Shown: positions 28,075 through 37,264, counted from the stretch's first letter. The stretch is DNA of 64,000 nt from Pseudoflavitalea rhizosphaerae (GCF_003991355.1 NZ_RCSU01000016.1:48107-112106); one strand, 5' to 3'. Translations and numbers: made by a program. Notes: generated by a model from the sequence alone, not told the origin.

Positions 28075-28111
28075 GCCCGCAATATATAAAGTGGTTGATA
28101 TTATTGCGGGC
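28075..28111 (-). terminator. Strong hairpin between the DUF4199 gene and the lipoprotein gene
   Basis: Perfect 10-bp inverted repeat (GCCCGCAATA and TATTGCGGGC) with a 17-base loop. On the minus strand it is followed, after four bases, by a run of five T residues, then directly by the lipoprotein start codon. It is either the terminator of the LuxR/DUF4199 operon or a leader structure of the lipoprotein gene. Confidence 0.65.
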
Positions 28112-28145
28112 CAGGAAATTCCCAATTAACAATCCTTTTTTAGGA

Positions 28146-28676
28146 TCAGGTCACAGTTGGTTTTGATTTCCGTTTCAGGACCAGGGCGCTGATCAACGCC
28201 ACCACCAGGCCAACAGGCACTATTTCGCTATAGGTGAGCAGTATCACAAAGAGGGGATTCTTGTACCATTCTGCATAACGGGCCATACTCTGAGCCTGCT
28301 CCTGCAATTGTGCCGGCGTGGCTCCACTGTCCGCAGCCCTTTTCATAGCACATTTTGTATATACCTCAATGAAATCGGGCACAAACAAATAGTATTCTAC
28401 CAGCCATACGGCCACGTAAATAGAAGAAGCCACCAGGGTAATGTACAATCCCACTTTGAATGCCTTGGCAAAACTGATCAGGCCCCCGTTGTATTTATCG
28501 CGATAGCTTTTCACGCCCACGAAAATGAAAGCAAAGGCGATCAGCATAGTGGTGTAGCCCACAAGGTCGTTGCCTTTGAAATCCGGGTTGGAGTACATCA
28601 TAGAGGTTGCCACTATCATCATGGCAGTAACGATAGCGCCGGCTATCAATCCGAAACTGAGCACAATTTTCTTCAT
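28146..28676 (-). CDS. DUF4199 membrane protein
   Basis: The start at 28676 (MKKIVLSFGLIAGAIVTAMM) is chosen because the first membrane helix begins there. An upstream ATG would add 21 polar residues. 176 residues with four membrane helices (about 3-22, 34-52, 72-95 and 141-165), and the DUF4199 hallmark FVGVKSYRDKYNGGLISFAKAFKVGL near residue 55 connects helices two and three. The family has no known function. It follows a membrane-tethered LuxR protein on the same strand, an arrangement in which the regulator and membrane protein may form one unit. Confidence 0.85.
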   Translation of the reverse strand: MKKIVLSFGLIAGAIVTAMMIVATSMMYSNPDFKGNDLVGYTTMLIAFAFIFVGVKSYRDKYNGGLISFAKAFKVGLYITLVASSIYVAVWLVEYYLFVPDFIEVYTKCAMKRAADSGATPAQLQEQAQSMARYAEWYKNPLFVILLTYSEIVPVGLVVALISALVLKRKSKPTVT

Positions 28677-28800
28677 GCGGAAGTCGATTTTTTGATTGTT
28701 GGAAATGTGAAACGAAATTGGAGGATTCCATTTTTCCATCGTTCATACTTTCGGGTGATTTTCAGTACAGACGCGGAATTAGTACCAAATAGTGAGAGCT

Positions 28801-29271
28801 TCAGGCTATCATCTGTAAGCGTTTTGCTTTTTCAACGGCTTGCGTTCTCCGTTTCACATCCAGTTTTTCAAACAGACGGGAATTATGTGTTTTGACAGTA
28901 TTGAGCGAAACAAATAAACGATCTGCGATCTCCTGGTTGCTGAGCCCTTCGGCCATTCCCTGTAATACTTCCAGCTCACGCTTGCTTAAGCCGAGTGCAT
29001 CGATCGCAGACTGGTTCAGGGGAGAAGCGGCAATCAGCGGCGACACCGCAGAAATTATTTCCGGCTCTTTTTTCCTGGGCGAGGATAGCTTTCCGGCCAG
29101 CCAGATTCCGAGCAGGGTGAACAAAATGGCAATGGCGCCAATATAGATTTCCAATGAATTGTTGAGTATAAGCAGTTTTAATTCAAGCCATTTCAACAGG
29201 AAAAGCAGGGCGGCCAGGGAGGCGCCATACAATAAGGTGAGTTTGTTTTGTTTCAGCAGACGAAGTAACAT
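28801..29271 (-). CDS. Membrane-tethered LuxR-type HTH protein
   Basis: ATG at 29271 is preferred over a TTG 21 bases upstream. 156 residues: two membrane helices (about 10-27 and 42-60) are followed by a short linker and a LuxR/FixJ-type DNA-binding domain (LSKRELEVLQGMAEGLSNQE, then IADRLFVSLNTVKTHNSRLF, about 93-150). There is no receiver or ligand-binding domain, so activity would be set by membrane state or a partner. The DUF4199 gene starts 124 bases downstream on the same strand and is the obvious candidate partner or target. Proteins with this compact layout occur in Chitinophagaceae, and function is unproven. Confidence 0.85.
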   Translation of the reverse strand: MLLRLLKQNKLTLLYGASLAALLFLLKWLELKLLILNNSLEIYIGAIAILFTLLGIWLAGKLSSPRKKEPEIISAVSPLIAASPLNQSAIDALGLSKRELEVLQGMAEGLSNQEIADRLFVSLNTVKTHNSRLFEKLDVKRRTQAVEKAKRLQMIA

Positions 29272-29517
29272 CCTGGTTTCAATTAGCCTCAAGGGGCAGG
29301 ATAAAATTAAAGATTTTTCCTGCTGCAGCCACAGGATAGTATTGTTTCAGGAAATACCTATATTTGGTTGCTCAGAAAGTAAAGAATACCGTAGTGCCTG
29401 GCAAACCAAAATCCACCAGGTATAAAACTAAAGCAAAGGTGCCTCTGATTAAATAGCAACGCCAATATGCCTTCCCGGGGCATAAGTTTACTATTTATTA
29501 ACCATTAACTTAACGGT

Positions 29518-31353
29518 ATGCTTACATCTCTCATTAACCCTGTCATTTCCTTTTTCAATAAAGTAAGAATGGCTTTCGGCAATAGCTGGAGATGGTGGCT
29601 GCGTGTTTGCTCCAGTGGAAGCTCCCATATTATTGACGAACAGGAAAAAGAAAGATATACGAAAATCAACCAGTTTGGGATACTGATGACTGTTATACTC
29701 AGCTTTTTCATTCCGGTATTCCATTATTTCGCACTTCCCAAACCAGATTTCCGAATCACCATTGGTATCGCAGTTTATGCAGCGCTGAATTTTATTGCCT
29801 GGAGGCTCAATAGAAAATGGCAGAAGCCTCTCCATGCAGCCTGGTTATTGTATCTCACCACTTGTGTGGCCATTGGTTATTTCGGATTGATGATGGGGCA
29901 TTATATCAATCTGCAATTCATGGTCTTCTTTATGCTGGCCATCGCCTTCCAGATCTTCCCGAACGGTAAATCACGCTACCTGGCCATTGGCCTTGCCGTT
30001 CTGGTACTGGCGGTTCTCCAATGGGGTTACTTGAACTTCCCTCCATTCGTTTACCTGGACCCGATCGCGGATGCAACCTATATCAAAGTCATCCACCTGC
30101 TGGCAATGTACAGTGTTCTCGTTGTTGTACTGCTTACTTCCTGGACCTACGTGGTGAGTAAAGACAAGAGCCATAAACTGCAAAAGTCCAACCGGCATAT
30201 CAAGACTTATATGGCGCATGTTACGCATGAAGTGCGTTCACCCATCAACGCCATCGGCCTGCTCACCAAAAGGATGCACCGGGAGATCATGAACAACCCC
30301 AGGTATGCAGAGCTGGAAGCCTATGCACAGATGCTTAATATGGCCAGCCTCAACGCACAACAGGTGATCTCCAATGTACTTACCCTGTCTGAGATCGAGG
30401 CCGGCAAGCCAGAGCCCATCATTATAGAAACTTTCAACGTAAAACAATTCTTTACCAAACTGATCAGCGTCAGCAGTGTTCTTGGACAGAAAAAACAGAT
30501 CCGCATCAACCTGCTCTTTGACCAGGTTCCATCGCTGATCTCTTCTGATCCGCATAAGATCAGTCATATCGTGAACAACCTGCTCTCCAATGCCATCAAG
30601 TTCGGCAACAGGAAAAGCACCGTCACTATTACTGTCAATTGCGATGAGCGTAACGGCAAATGGACTATCGATGTCAAGAACCAGGGCAAGCCCATCCCCC
30701 CTGAAAAAATGAATTCGCTGTACGACCCATTCGTGCGTGGCCTTAATGGCACACTGGTGCCTGAAAGCAGCGGACTGGGACTTTTCATCACACGTAACAA
30801 AGTGAATGCACTAGGTGGCGAAATCATTGCCGATTGCAAAGATGGATTCACCATTTTCACTGTTACGCTTCCGATGCAGCTGGGTAAGCTGCGTGAAGTA
30901 GACAATAAGGAAGAGGAAGAAATGATCCAGACCAATTTCAAAGGCGCGCGTGTTGTGGTTGCTGAAGATGACGCCCTCAATGCAAGGGCGCTCTCCATCA
31001 GTCTTGAAACATTAGGCTGCCGCGTGGAAATAGCAGAAAATGGAAAAGAGTTGCTAGAGAGGGCCCAGTCTATGCCAGACCTCATCATCATGGATTATCA
31101 TATGCCGTTGATGAACGGCGAAACAGCTATCCGTTTACTTAAAGGCAATGAGCACCTGCGCACCATCCCGGTAGTGGTTACTACCGGTGATGTGTTCACA
31201 GATTCGCTGGACAAACTCATGGCTGCCGGCGCTGAAGATTTTATTCTCAAACCAATAGAAAGCCTGCCGCTGGCCAAAGTACTGAGCAGGTACCTCGGTG
31301 CGGCCAGGATCTTTTCCATCAATCCACCACAGGAAAATATCAACCTAGGCTAA
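29518..31353 (+). CDS. Hybrid histidine kinase with C-terminal receiver
   Basis: 611 residues. Six membrane helices (about 53-210) with short loops form the input module, without a periplasmic sensor. The HisKA domain holds His 237 in AHVTHEVRSPINAIGLL. The HATPase domain has the N box NNLLSNAIKFG (about 353), and a G box ESSGLGLFITRNKVNALGG. A receiver at about 478-595 has acidic EDD, phospho-acceptor Asp 526 in LIIMDYHMPLMNG and the lysine in FILKPIE. There is no DNA-binding output, so it signals by phosphotransfer or protein contact. A TATATTTG box at 29359-29366 could be part of its promoter. The gene's end overlaps the convergent terpene synthase gene by 14 bases. Confidence 0.92.
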   Translation: MLTSLINPVISFFNKVRMAFGNSWRWWLRVCSSGSSHIIDEQEKERYTKINQFGILMTVILSFFIPVFHYFALPKPDFRITIGIAVYAALNFIAWRLNRKWQKPLHAAWLLYLTTCVAIGYFGLMMGHYINLQFMVFFMLAIAFQIFPNGKSRYLAIGLAVLVLAVLQWGYLNFPPFVYLDPIADATYIKVIHLLAMYSVLVVVLLTSWTYVVSKDKSHKLQKSNRHIKTYMAHVTHEVRSPINAIGLLTKRMHREIMNNPRYAELEAYAQMLNMASLNAQQVISNVLTLSEIEAGKPEPIIIETFNVKQFFTKLISVSSVLGQKKQIRINLLFDQVPSLISSDPHKISHIVNNLLSNAIKFGNRKSTVTITVNCDERNGKWTIDVKNQGKPIPPEKMNSLYDPFVRGLNGTLVPESSGLGLFITRNKVNALGGEIIADCKDGFTIFTVTLPMQLGKLREVDNKEEEEMIQTNFKGARVVVAEDDALNARALSISLETLGCRVEIAENGKELLERAQSMPDLIIMDYHMPLMNGETAIRLLKGNEHLRTIPVVVTTGDVFTDSLDKLMAAGAEDFILKPIESLPLAKVLSRYLGAARIFSINPPQENINLG

Positions 31354-32473
31354 CAGGCTTATTAACTTCCTGCAAGCGGGTTTCGGTCCAGATAGACTGT
31401 TCCCGCTTGTATCTTTTTGTATAGACCTGCCACATCCAGGATGCCTGAACGATCTTTTCCAAAGTTCCCATATGGGTGGTAAGCGTGTCTGTTTCTTCCG
31501 ATGCAGGCAGGCTTTGGATCTTGTTATGTATGCGGTCTTTTAACGCGAGGAAATCAGTCAGCACATTCTTTACTATGGAAGCTGCATAATGAATGATCTC
31601 CGTAAAGCTCATCTCGGGATTGTTCATTGCCACTGCCATCACCAGGTTGGGATCTGCATTGCGGTCGATCACTTCTTTCTCGAAAGAAAAAAGATCATTG
31701 GTGAGGCATCCGAATAAAGCAACCACCCTGTGGACCCTGCGCAGGTGCGCATCCAGCTTAACTTCCGCCAGCCAGTTCCAGTCAAGGAATTTGTTATCAC
31801 TGTATTCTGCCAGGGAAATGATATGTGGCATACCGCTGGTATGCTTACGCATGCTGATATACTCTTCTACCGTTGGCATATAACCGAGAGCTGCTGCCGA
31901 ATTATCACGATGTGTTACTTCAATATGATAGAGATAGAGTTTGAGGAATTCCATGAACCAGGACAGTGGGGAAATATCCCTTATTTCTGAAAGCATTTCA
32001 ACATTGGCCAGTTCCACGCCAAGCGCTTCCGGTATTGTTAATAATTCTTCATCCAGCGAAGTAATACGGGCAATCAGTTCGCGGGCTTCGCGTTGCTGTT
32101 CCGTAGAGAGATACTTGTAGATCTCGCGCCCCATAGTGTCGTTGAGGTAATAATCTGTTGCGAGATTCTTCACCAGGGCGGTTGCGCGCTGAAAATCGGC
32201 ATCGGGAAAAAGGAAAAGTGCGCTGGTAACATAGTGCCTGGCATTGGGCAGCCAGATACTGAAGCGTTCACCGAATTCCTTTACCACATCAACCAGCTTC
32301 TCCGTTTGTGGATGAGGGTTATACTGGCGGCAGTAATCTGCCAGATCGAAATCATCCGGATTGAAAAGTTCACGGAGTGAGAATGCTTCGGACTTCACCA
32401 TCCCGGCATAGTCGCGCTGCACTCTGATCAGGGCAATACGGGTTGCTACCTGAACGGAATGTTCATGTTTCAT
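31340..32473 (-). CDS. Class I terpene synthase
   Basis: 377 residues, all-helical. Present are the NSE triad NDLFSFEKE (Asn 259, Ser 263, Glu 267), the pyrophosphate-sensing Arg 209 in SMRKHT fifty residues before it, and the C-terminal RY pair (Arg 354, Tyr 355), all in the order of bacterial type I terpene cyclases. The aspartate-rich motif is atypical: DYYLND at 107-112 in place of DDxxD. The family ionises a prenyl diphosphate and cyclises it to a sesqui- or diterpene. Product and chain length cannot be read. No prenyltransferase, P450 or methyltransferase stands beside it, so it is an orphan synthase, convergent with the hybrid kinase (14-base overlap). Confidence 0.88.
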   Translation of the reverse strand: MKHEHSVQVATRIALIRVQRDYAGMVKSEAFSLRELFNPDDFDLADYCRQYNPHPQTEKLVDVVKEFGERFSIWLPNARHYVTSALFLFPDADFQRATALVKNLATDYYLNDTMGREIYKYLSTEQQREARELIARITSLDEELLTIPEALGVELANVEMLSEIRDISPLSWFMEFLKLYLYHIEVTHRDNSAAALGYMPTVEEYISMRKHTSGMPHIISLAEYSDNKFLDWNWLAEVKLDAHLRRVHRVVALFGCLTNDLFSFEKEVIDRNADPNLVMAVAMNNPEMSFTEIIHYAASIVKNVLTDFLALKDRIHNKIQSLPASEETDTLTTHMGTLEKIVQASWMWQVYTKRYKREQSIWTETRLQEVNKPVSLG

Positions 32474-32861
32474 AAAACAAGGTTTAATGATTAATAGTAT
32501 GTATCAGTCAATACAATCCTTGCATCGCAATGCGAAGCAATATGCATACATAGGAAACATAGCTATTGATGGATCAGGAACTGTTCTACAGGGAATGGAT
32601 TGCAAAAATTGCAGAGGGAGAGAGTAAGCTATCCTGACAAATTTCAATATAAAACGGGAAAAATGAACAGTATCCGCTGAGTTTATCTTTTTTTCTACAG
32701 AGTTGTCTTTTACCATAAACGAAGTGTCTCATATGAAATGGTCATATCGCTTTCAGCAACCGTAAATACCTGAATCAAACCGCTGAACGGTGCCCCTTTG
32801 TGATTTTTACCTTTATTCCTTAGATTGCCACATTCCAGAACCAACCAAACGGAGAATACAT
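32474..32861. other. Intergenic region of 388 bases between divergent genes
   Basis: It separates the terpene synthase start (minus) from the S10 peptidase start (plus) and must hold both promoters. A near-consensus plus-strand TACCTTTA box lies near 32808-32815, without a good -33 element. No gene, RNA or strong hairpin is supported. Confidence 0.5.
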
Positions 32862-34394
32862 ATGAAAAAATCTGCTCTGATCCTGATTTCCATTTTTGCC
32901 ATTGTGCAGGGAAATGCACAAACCAAACCCACCTCCAAAGAAGTACCGGTGGTGAAAGAAGAAAAACCCGGCGCCTCAGCACGCATACTCAATCCCGATC
33001 ATTTTGTTGTTACAGAAAATGCTGTAACGGTTAAGGGCACACGAATCCCATACCGAACCACCACAGGCACCATGCCTGTATGGGATGATGACGGCAAAGT
33101 GATCGCAGGCGTTTTCTATACTTATTATGAACGAAGCGATGTTAAGGATAAAACATCAAGACCGCTAGTGATCTCTTTCAACGGTGGCCCCGGCTCTGCT
33201 TCAGTATGGATGCATATTGCGTATACAGGTCCCCGTTTGCTCAATATCGATGATGAAGGATACCCCGTTCAGCCTTATGGTTACAAAGAGAACCCCTACT
33301 CCATCCTGGACGTTGCGGATATCGTGTATGTGGACCCGGTGAATACAGGATTTTCCAGAATAGTGGACAAGAATACGCCCACCACCAAATTCTTCGGCAC
33401 CAGGGCAGACATCAAATACCTCGGTGAATGGATCAATACATTTGTAAATCGCAGTAACCGCTGGGCAAGCCCCAAATACCTGATCGGCGAAAGTTATGGC
33501 ACCACAAGGGTATCCGGACTGGCCCTGGAACTGCAGAACGCGCACTGGATGTACCTCAACGGCGTGATCCTGGTATCCCCCACAGATCTGGATATCGAGC
33601 GTTCAGGCCCTGTCAGCGGCGCCAACAGGCTGCCCTATTTTGCCGCCACCGCCTGGTACCATAAAAAACTGGAACCAGCCCTTCAGCAGAAAGACCTTAC
33701 AGACATGCTTCCGGAAGTGGAAGAATTTACTGTGAACGAACTGCTCCCCGCTCTCGCAAAAGGTGGATTCATAGAAGAAGCGAAAAAGAAAGAACTGGCC
33801 AAAAAGATCGCACGCTATTCCGGCATCCCGGAAAACGTGATCTACCGCAATAACCTGGTACTGTCTGTGAACCAGTTCTGGAAAGAACTGCTGCGCGATA
33901 AAGGCTACACTGTAGGGCGGCTGGACAGTCGCTATCTAGGCGTAGATCGCAGCGATGGCAATGAATCTCCCGACTTCAATGCAGAGCTCACCAGCTGGCT
34001 GCACTCCTTCACGCCTCCGATCAATATGTACCTGAGAGAAGAACTGAAATACAAGACAGACCTCAAATACAATATGTTCGGGCCGGTTCATCCCTGGGAC
34101 AGAACGCAGGACCGTACCGGCGAAAACCTCCGCCAGGCAATGGCGCAGAACCCCTGGCTCAAAGTAATGATCCAGAGCGGTTATTACGACGGCGCCTGTG
34201 ATTATTTCAATGCCAAATACAGTATGTGGAATATCGATCCCAGCGGTAAACTAAAGAACAGGCTCAGCTTTGTTGGGTATCGCAGCGGTCATATGATGTA
34301 CCTGCGCAAAGCAGACCTGGAAACTTCGAATGAGGATATACGTAAGTTCATCAAAGCCTCACTTCCCAAACCCGGTGAACCGGCAAAATATTAA
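32862..34394 (+). CDS. Exported serine carboxypeptidase, family S10
   Basis: The start at 32862 (MKKSALILISIFAIVQGNAQ) gives a proper signal peptide and has a GGAG sequence eight bases before it. 510 residues. S10 markers: the substrate-binding SFNGGPGSASVWMH, the nucleophile Ser 211 in LIGESYGTTR, the aspartate in SGYYDGACDYFNAKY, and the histidine in YRSGHMMYLRK. The catalytic triad is complete, so it should trim C-terminal residues from peptides in the periplasm or outside. Bacterial S10 proteins of this type are common in Bacteroidota. A stand-alone gene, it is followed by a palindromic repeat unit and then a convergent lipoprotein gene. Confidence 0.92.
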   Translation: MKKSALILISIFAIVQGNAQTKPTSKEVPVVKEEKPGASARILNPDHFVVTENAVTVKGTRIPYRTTTGTMPVWDDDGKVIAGVFYTYYERSDVKDKTSRPLVISFNGGPGSASVWMHIAYTGPRLLNIDDEGYPVQPYGYKENPYSILDVADIVYVDPVNTGFSRIVDKNTPTTKFFGTRADIKYLGEWINTFVNRSNRWASPKYLIGESYGTTRVSGLALELQNAHWMYLNGVILVSPTDLDIERSGPVSGANRLPYFAATAWYHKKLEPALQQKDLTDMLPEVEEFTVNELLPALAKGGFIEEAKKKELAKKIARYSGIPENVIYRNNLVLSVNQFWKELLRDKGYTVGRLDSRYLGVDRSDGNESPDFNAELTSWLHSFTPPINMYLREELKYKTDLKYNMFGPVHPWDRTQDRTGENLRQAMAQNPWLKVMIQSGYYDGACDYFNAKYSMWNIDPSGKLKNRLSFVGYRSGHMMYLRKADLETSNEDIRKFIKASLPKPGEPAKY

Positions 34395-34407
34395 GGGCTC
34401 AGCGCAT

Positions 34408-34441
34408 GGCCAGTCGCTCGCCATCCCGGCGGGTGACTGAC
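34408..34441. repeat. Short copy of the GC-rich palindromic repeat family
   Basis: This unit reads AGTCGCTCGCC, five bases, GGCGGGTGACT, an 11-bp stem with two G-T pairs. It matches the outer arm of the large element at 60163-60288 (same GGCCAGTCGCTCGCC beginning). It sits between two convergent genes and may double as a terminator, though a good T-run is lacking. Confidence 0.75.
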
Positions 34442-34451
34442 TGCTCTTTGC

Positions 34452-35282
34452 CTAGTAATAAGTGTACAGGTAATCAGGTTCTGTGAAAACAGGAAAACCA
34501 AGCACTGTCATCAGGCTGCTCTCCGGGTAGCAGTTTGCATTATACTTGTATTTCAGTCCTGATGTGATGTCTGCTCCGGTACCTGTATGGTCCTGCCAGC
34601 GCTGGTCTGTATAATTATTGTTGCCCCAGTAACGGAAGATGCCGTAAGCATCATCCAGGTAGAACATGTAAGGAGCCAGATCTTTGAAAGGGTTCTTTCG
34701 ATCGTCCCTTTTATAGGTGTAGGTGGATTCCTTTGTGAAAGCGCTGCCATCATACCAGTATTCTTCACCTCCTGTGATATTGTTATTGGCATCGGTTTGC
34801 AGGTCCCAGTAGAAAAAGATTTCCGCAGGCGTATTGTAGCGTTCCAGTTTCACGAGTTTATCATTATGATACCGGAGCCTGATGCCAAAGCCATCGTCGT
34901 TCTTCAGGTGCATGGAATCCACTCTTCCTGCAGCATCGTAACGGAAAATGACCGTATCATAAACATCTCCTGTTTCATTGAAGAGCAATTCCCCTTCGTT
35001 GATCTTTCCTCCCGAATAGAACAGGTTGATGGTCCTGTATTCCGTAAGCGGTTCGTTGACCTTGATGGAATTGATGGTGCCATCGGTATTCCAGGTGGCT
35101 TCCACGTAAGAATCTGCTTCGGCGGTGAACTGGACTCTTTTGATCTTCTGAACAATTTCATTGCAGTTGACGCTGCCGGATCCGGGATCACCGGTACCAT
35201 CGGTGGTATCGATACTTTTTTCTTTCGAGCAGGAAGATAAGGCTACCAGGGCGGATAAGATCAATACTGAAAGGGATCGCAT
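34452..35282 (-). CDS. Lipoprotein of unknown function
   Basis: The start at 35282 (MRSLSVLILSALVALSSCSKEKS) is chosen because it gives a correct SPII signal with cysteine 18. 276 residues. The body is beta-rich with repeated Tyr/Asp/Gly turns (VIFRYDAAGRVDSMHLKN, LRYHNDKLVKLERYN), which is the pattern of the DUF4595/YD-like beta repeats in Bacteroidota lipoproteins. A role in surface binding is possible. It is a single gene, convergent with the S10 peptidase gene and divergent from 35418. Confidence 0.75.
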   Translation of the reverse strand: MRSLSVLILSALVALSSCSKEKSIDTTDGTGDPGSGSVNCNEIVQKIKRVQFTAEADSYVEATWNTDGTINSIKVNEPLTEYRTINLFYSGGKINEGELLFNETGDVYDTVIFRYDAAGRVDSMHLKNDDGFGIRLRYHNDKLVKLERYNTPAEIFFYWDLQTDANNNITGGEEYWYDGSAFTKESTYTYKRDDRKNPFKDLAPYMFYLDDAYGIFRYWGNNNYTDQRWQDHTGTGADITSGLKYKYNANCYPESSLMTVLGFPVFTEPDYLYTYY

Positions 35283-35417
35283 AATGATGGGGTTTATAAT
35301 CGGGCCGTAAAATAGAGAAAAAATGGAAAAACGGACTCTTCTATTGTTAAGCAAGATGTAAAAAGGACTAACCCTTTCCGGGCTGCTCTTCCTCTTCTTA
35401 CCTTTAAGATAAAAAAT

Positions 35418-36107
35418 ATGAAAGCCCTGATCTTATTCGCAATCATGCTTCCTGCCATTGGTTATGCACAGAGCAGGAGCCTTGCCCAGTTCGTGACCTG
35501 GCAGCCGAATCCAGGCATGGAAAAGCAATTCGAAGAAGGATACAAGCGGCACCTGGACTGGCATGCAAAAGCCGGTGACACCTGGAACTGGTACGGATGG
35601 TTCTTTATTTCCGGGCCACGCGCAGGACAGTTCATGGATGCCACTATCGATCATGCCTGGGGCGATTTCGATAATCCGGTGGATCCCGCCGGAGACCATG
35701 CAGACAATGAGCAGAACACCGTCCCCTATGCCAGTTTCATTGGAGCTGCCAAACTCAATGCTGTAACATCCCTCAGCCGTCCCGGCAAATATGGCCTTCG
35801 GTCGAAATACATGAAGATGATCACCCTTCAGGTGCTGAATGAATACTCAGCCACCTGGCGCATCCGCAACCTGCGCAACAGGGTGGAAGATAAAAAAGGG
35901 ATCAATTTTTTCGTTACTTATAAAACGATCGATGGCGGCAGGATGGACCACTGGTATATCCTGATCGGGGCAGACAGCTGGGCCGACTTTGAAGCCTGTG
36001 TGGATGCAGGTGATAAGCTATTGGATTCCGGCGTTTTCAAATCAATGACCTCGGAAACCCTTCTCTACCGTCACGATCTCAGCCGCTTCCCTGAAGAAAA
36101 ACGATAA
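35418..36107 (+). CDS. Exported protein of unknown function
   Basis: 229 residues with a signal peptide (MKALILFAIMLPAIGYAQ). The mature part is rich in Trp and Tyr (SLAQFVTWQPNPGMEKQF, DTWNWYGWFFISGPRAG). The opening and closing segments resemble the two strands of a dimeric alpha/beta-barrel (ferredoxin-like) protein, possibly duplicated within the chain. This is a loose impression. No catalytic motif is visible. It stands alone, divergent from a lipoprotein gene, and is followed by a bidirectional terminator. Confidence 0.7.
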   Translation: MKALILFAIMLPAIGYAQSRSLAQFVTWQPNPGMEKQFEEGYKRHLDWHAKAGDTWNWYGWFFISGPRAGQFMDATIDHAWGDFDNPVDPAGDHADNEQNTVPYASFIGAAKLNAVTSLSRPGKYGLRSKYMKMITLQVLNEYSATWRIRNLRNRVEDKKGINFFVTYKTIDGGRMDHWYILIGADSWADFEACVDAGDKLLDSGVFKSMTSETLLYRHDLSRFPEEKR

Positions 36108-36127
36108 ATCAATTTCTGTACAAATGG

Positions 36128-36161
36128 AAAAAGCCTGTAAAGCGTAAGCTCTGCAGGCTTT
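36128..36161. terminator. Bidirectional terminator between convergent genes
   Basis: AAAGCCTG (36130-36137) pairs with CAGGCTTT (36154-36161), with a small inner stem (AGC/GCT). A residues precede and T residues end the stem, so it can serve both the plus-strand exported-protein gene ending at 36107 and the minus-strand response regulator gene ending at 36182. Confidence 0.8.
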
Positions 36162-36181
36162 ATGCTGATGAAAGACATCTC

Positions 36182-36883
36182 TTAGTGGAAGGCGGAAGCC
36201 ATATGGTGACTGGCATCCTCTTCAGGTGAATGAATACGGATGATCTTACGCGAAATAGCGTACTTCAACAATCCCACAGTTGTGCGAACGCCCAGTTTCT
36301 CCTTCATATCCTGACGGATCTTTTCAATACTTCGCACACTCAGGAAGAGATGGTCAGCAATTTCTTTATTGCTCTTTTCTTCCCATAGCAGTTGCAGTAC
36401 TTCACGTTCACGATCGTTCAAAGGAATTTCTGCAGCCCCGCTTTTTTTGAAATTGTTCTGTTTGTTCCAGTACATCGCTTCGGTGAACAACCGGCTGCGG
36501 AAGATCCGCTGCTCTGAAAGGGCAACAATGGCCTGGATCAGTTCTTCGGGTTCATCTGTTTTACTGAGGATACCCGCAACGCCTGCATCCAGGAGACTAC
36601 TCAGCAGCTCCATGTCTGTACACATACTCAGTACCAGTATCCTGATATCGGGATACTCGGACTGGATGATCTTGACAGCATCATTGCCGAAAAGTTTGGG
36701 CATGAACAAGTCCATGATGAGGATATCAACATGCTCCTGTTTCAGCTTTTCCAATAAATCCGGGATGTCTGGTGATTGTACTACTACCTGAACGTTTTCC
36801 TGGGAGGATAAAAAATTGTTGAGCGTTTTCCGGAATAAGGTGTGATCATCAACAATAGCAACATTTGTTAACTTGGATAGCAT
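36182..36883 (-). CDS. NarL/FixJ-type response regulator
   Basis: The start at 36883 (MLSKLTNVAIVDDHTLFRKT) is preferred because the receiver begins there. A longer frame adds 17 residues. 233 residues: a receiver at about 6-125, with acidic DD near 12, the phospho-acceptor Asp near 58 in ILIMDLFMPK, and the lysine in ILSKTDEPEE. A LuxR-type HTH at about 160-220 has LNDREREVLQLLWEEKSNKE and HLFLSVRSIEKIRQDM. No cognate kinase lies next to it; the hybrid kinase at 29518 is the nearest. Target unknown. Confidence 0.9.
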   Translation of the reverse strand: MLSKLTNVAIVDDHTLFRKTLNNFLSSQENVQVVVQSPDIPDLLEKLKQEHVDILIMDLFMPKLFGNDAVKIIQSEYPDIRILVLSMCTDMELLSSLLDAGVAGILSKTDEPEELIQAIVALSEQRIFRSRLFTEAMYWNKQNNFKKSGAAEIPLNDREREVLQLLWEEKSNKEIADHLFLSVRSIEKIRQDMKEKLGVRTTVGLLKYAISRKIIRIHSPEEDASHHMASAFH

Positions 36884-37264
36884 AAGGTTATAGTTATAAG
36901 GTTTTACAGCCGCAAAAACATTTCGGTTACACAAGGCAGTTTTAAAACCTGTCAGTAACGAAGAATAAATTTAAGGAAAATTTCTGCATGAAATTCAGGG
37001 GAAAAAGCCCTTCCAATGAGGTTTTTACACTGTTCGTTGTAAATAAACGCTTTAGTGCATGCGAGAATTTTTATTAAGTTAAAATCCTATTAATCTAACC
37101 TAAGTGTTCCTGCTTATTTTGGCAGGGGATTTTCCGTAACGCCCGCAAAGAAAGCACATCCTGCTGGAAATTACTGTTTGCGAAGACCTTGTTCCGCAAT
37201 TCGCAATGCAATTACAGACGGACTGCTGAATTTTGCAGAACTTGCATCCGCCACAATTTATGTT
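36884..37264. other. Divergent intergenic region, 381 bases
   Basis: It separates the response regulator gene (minus) from the AraC gene (plus), so it should contain both promoters. It is AT-rich with a plus-strand TTATTTTG near 37115 that differs from the -7 consensus at one base. A longer AraC frame begins at 37178, but the ATG at 37265 fits better. Nothing else is seen. Confidence 0.4.
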
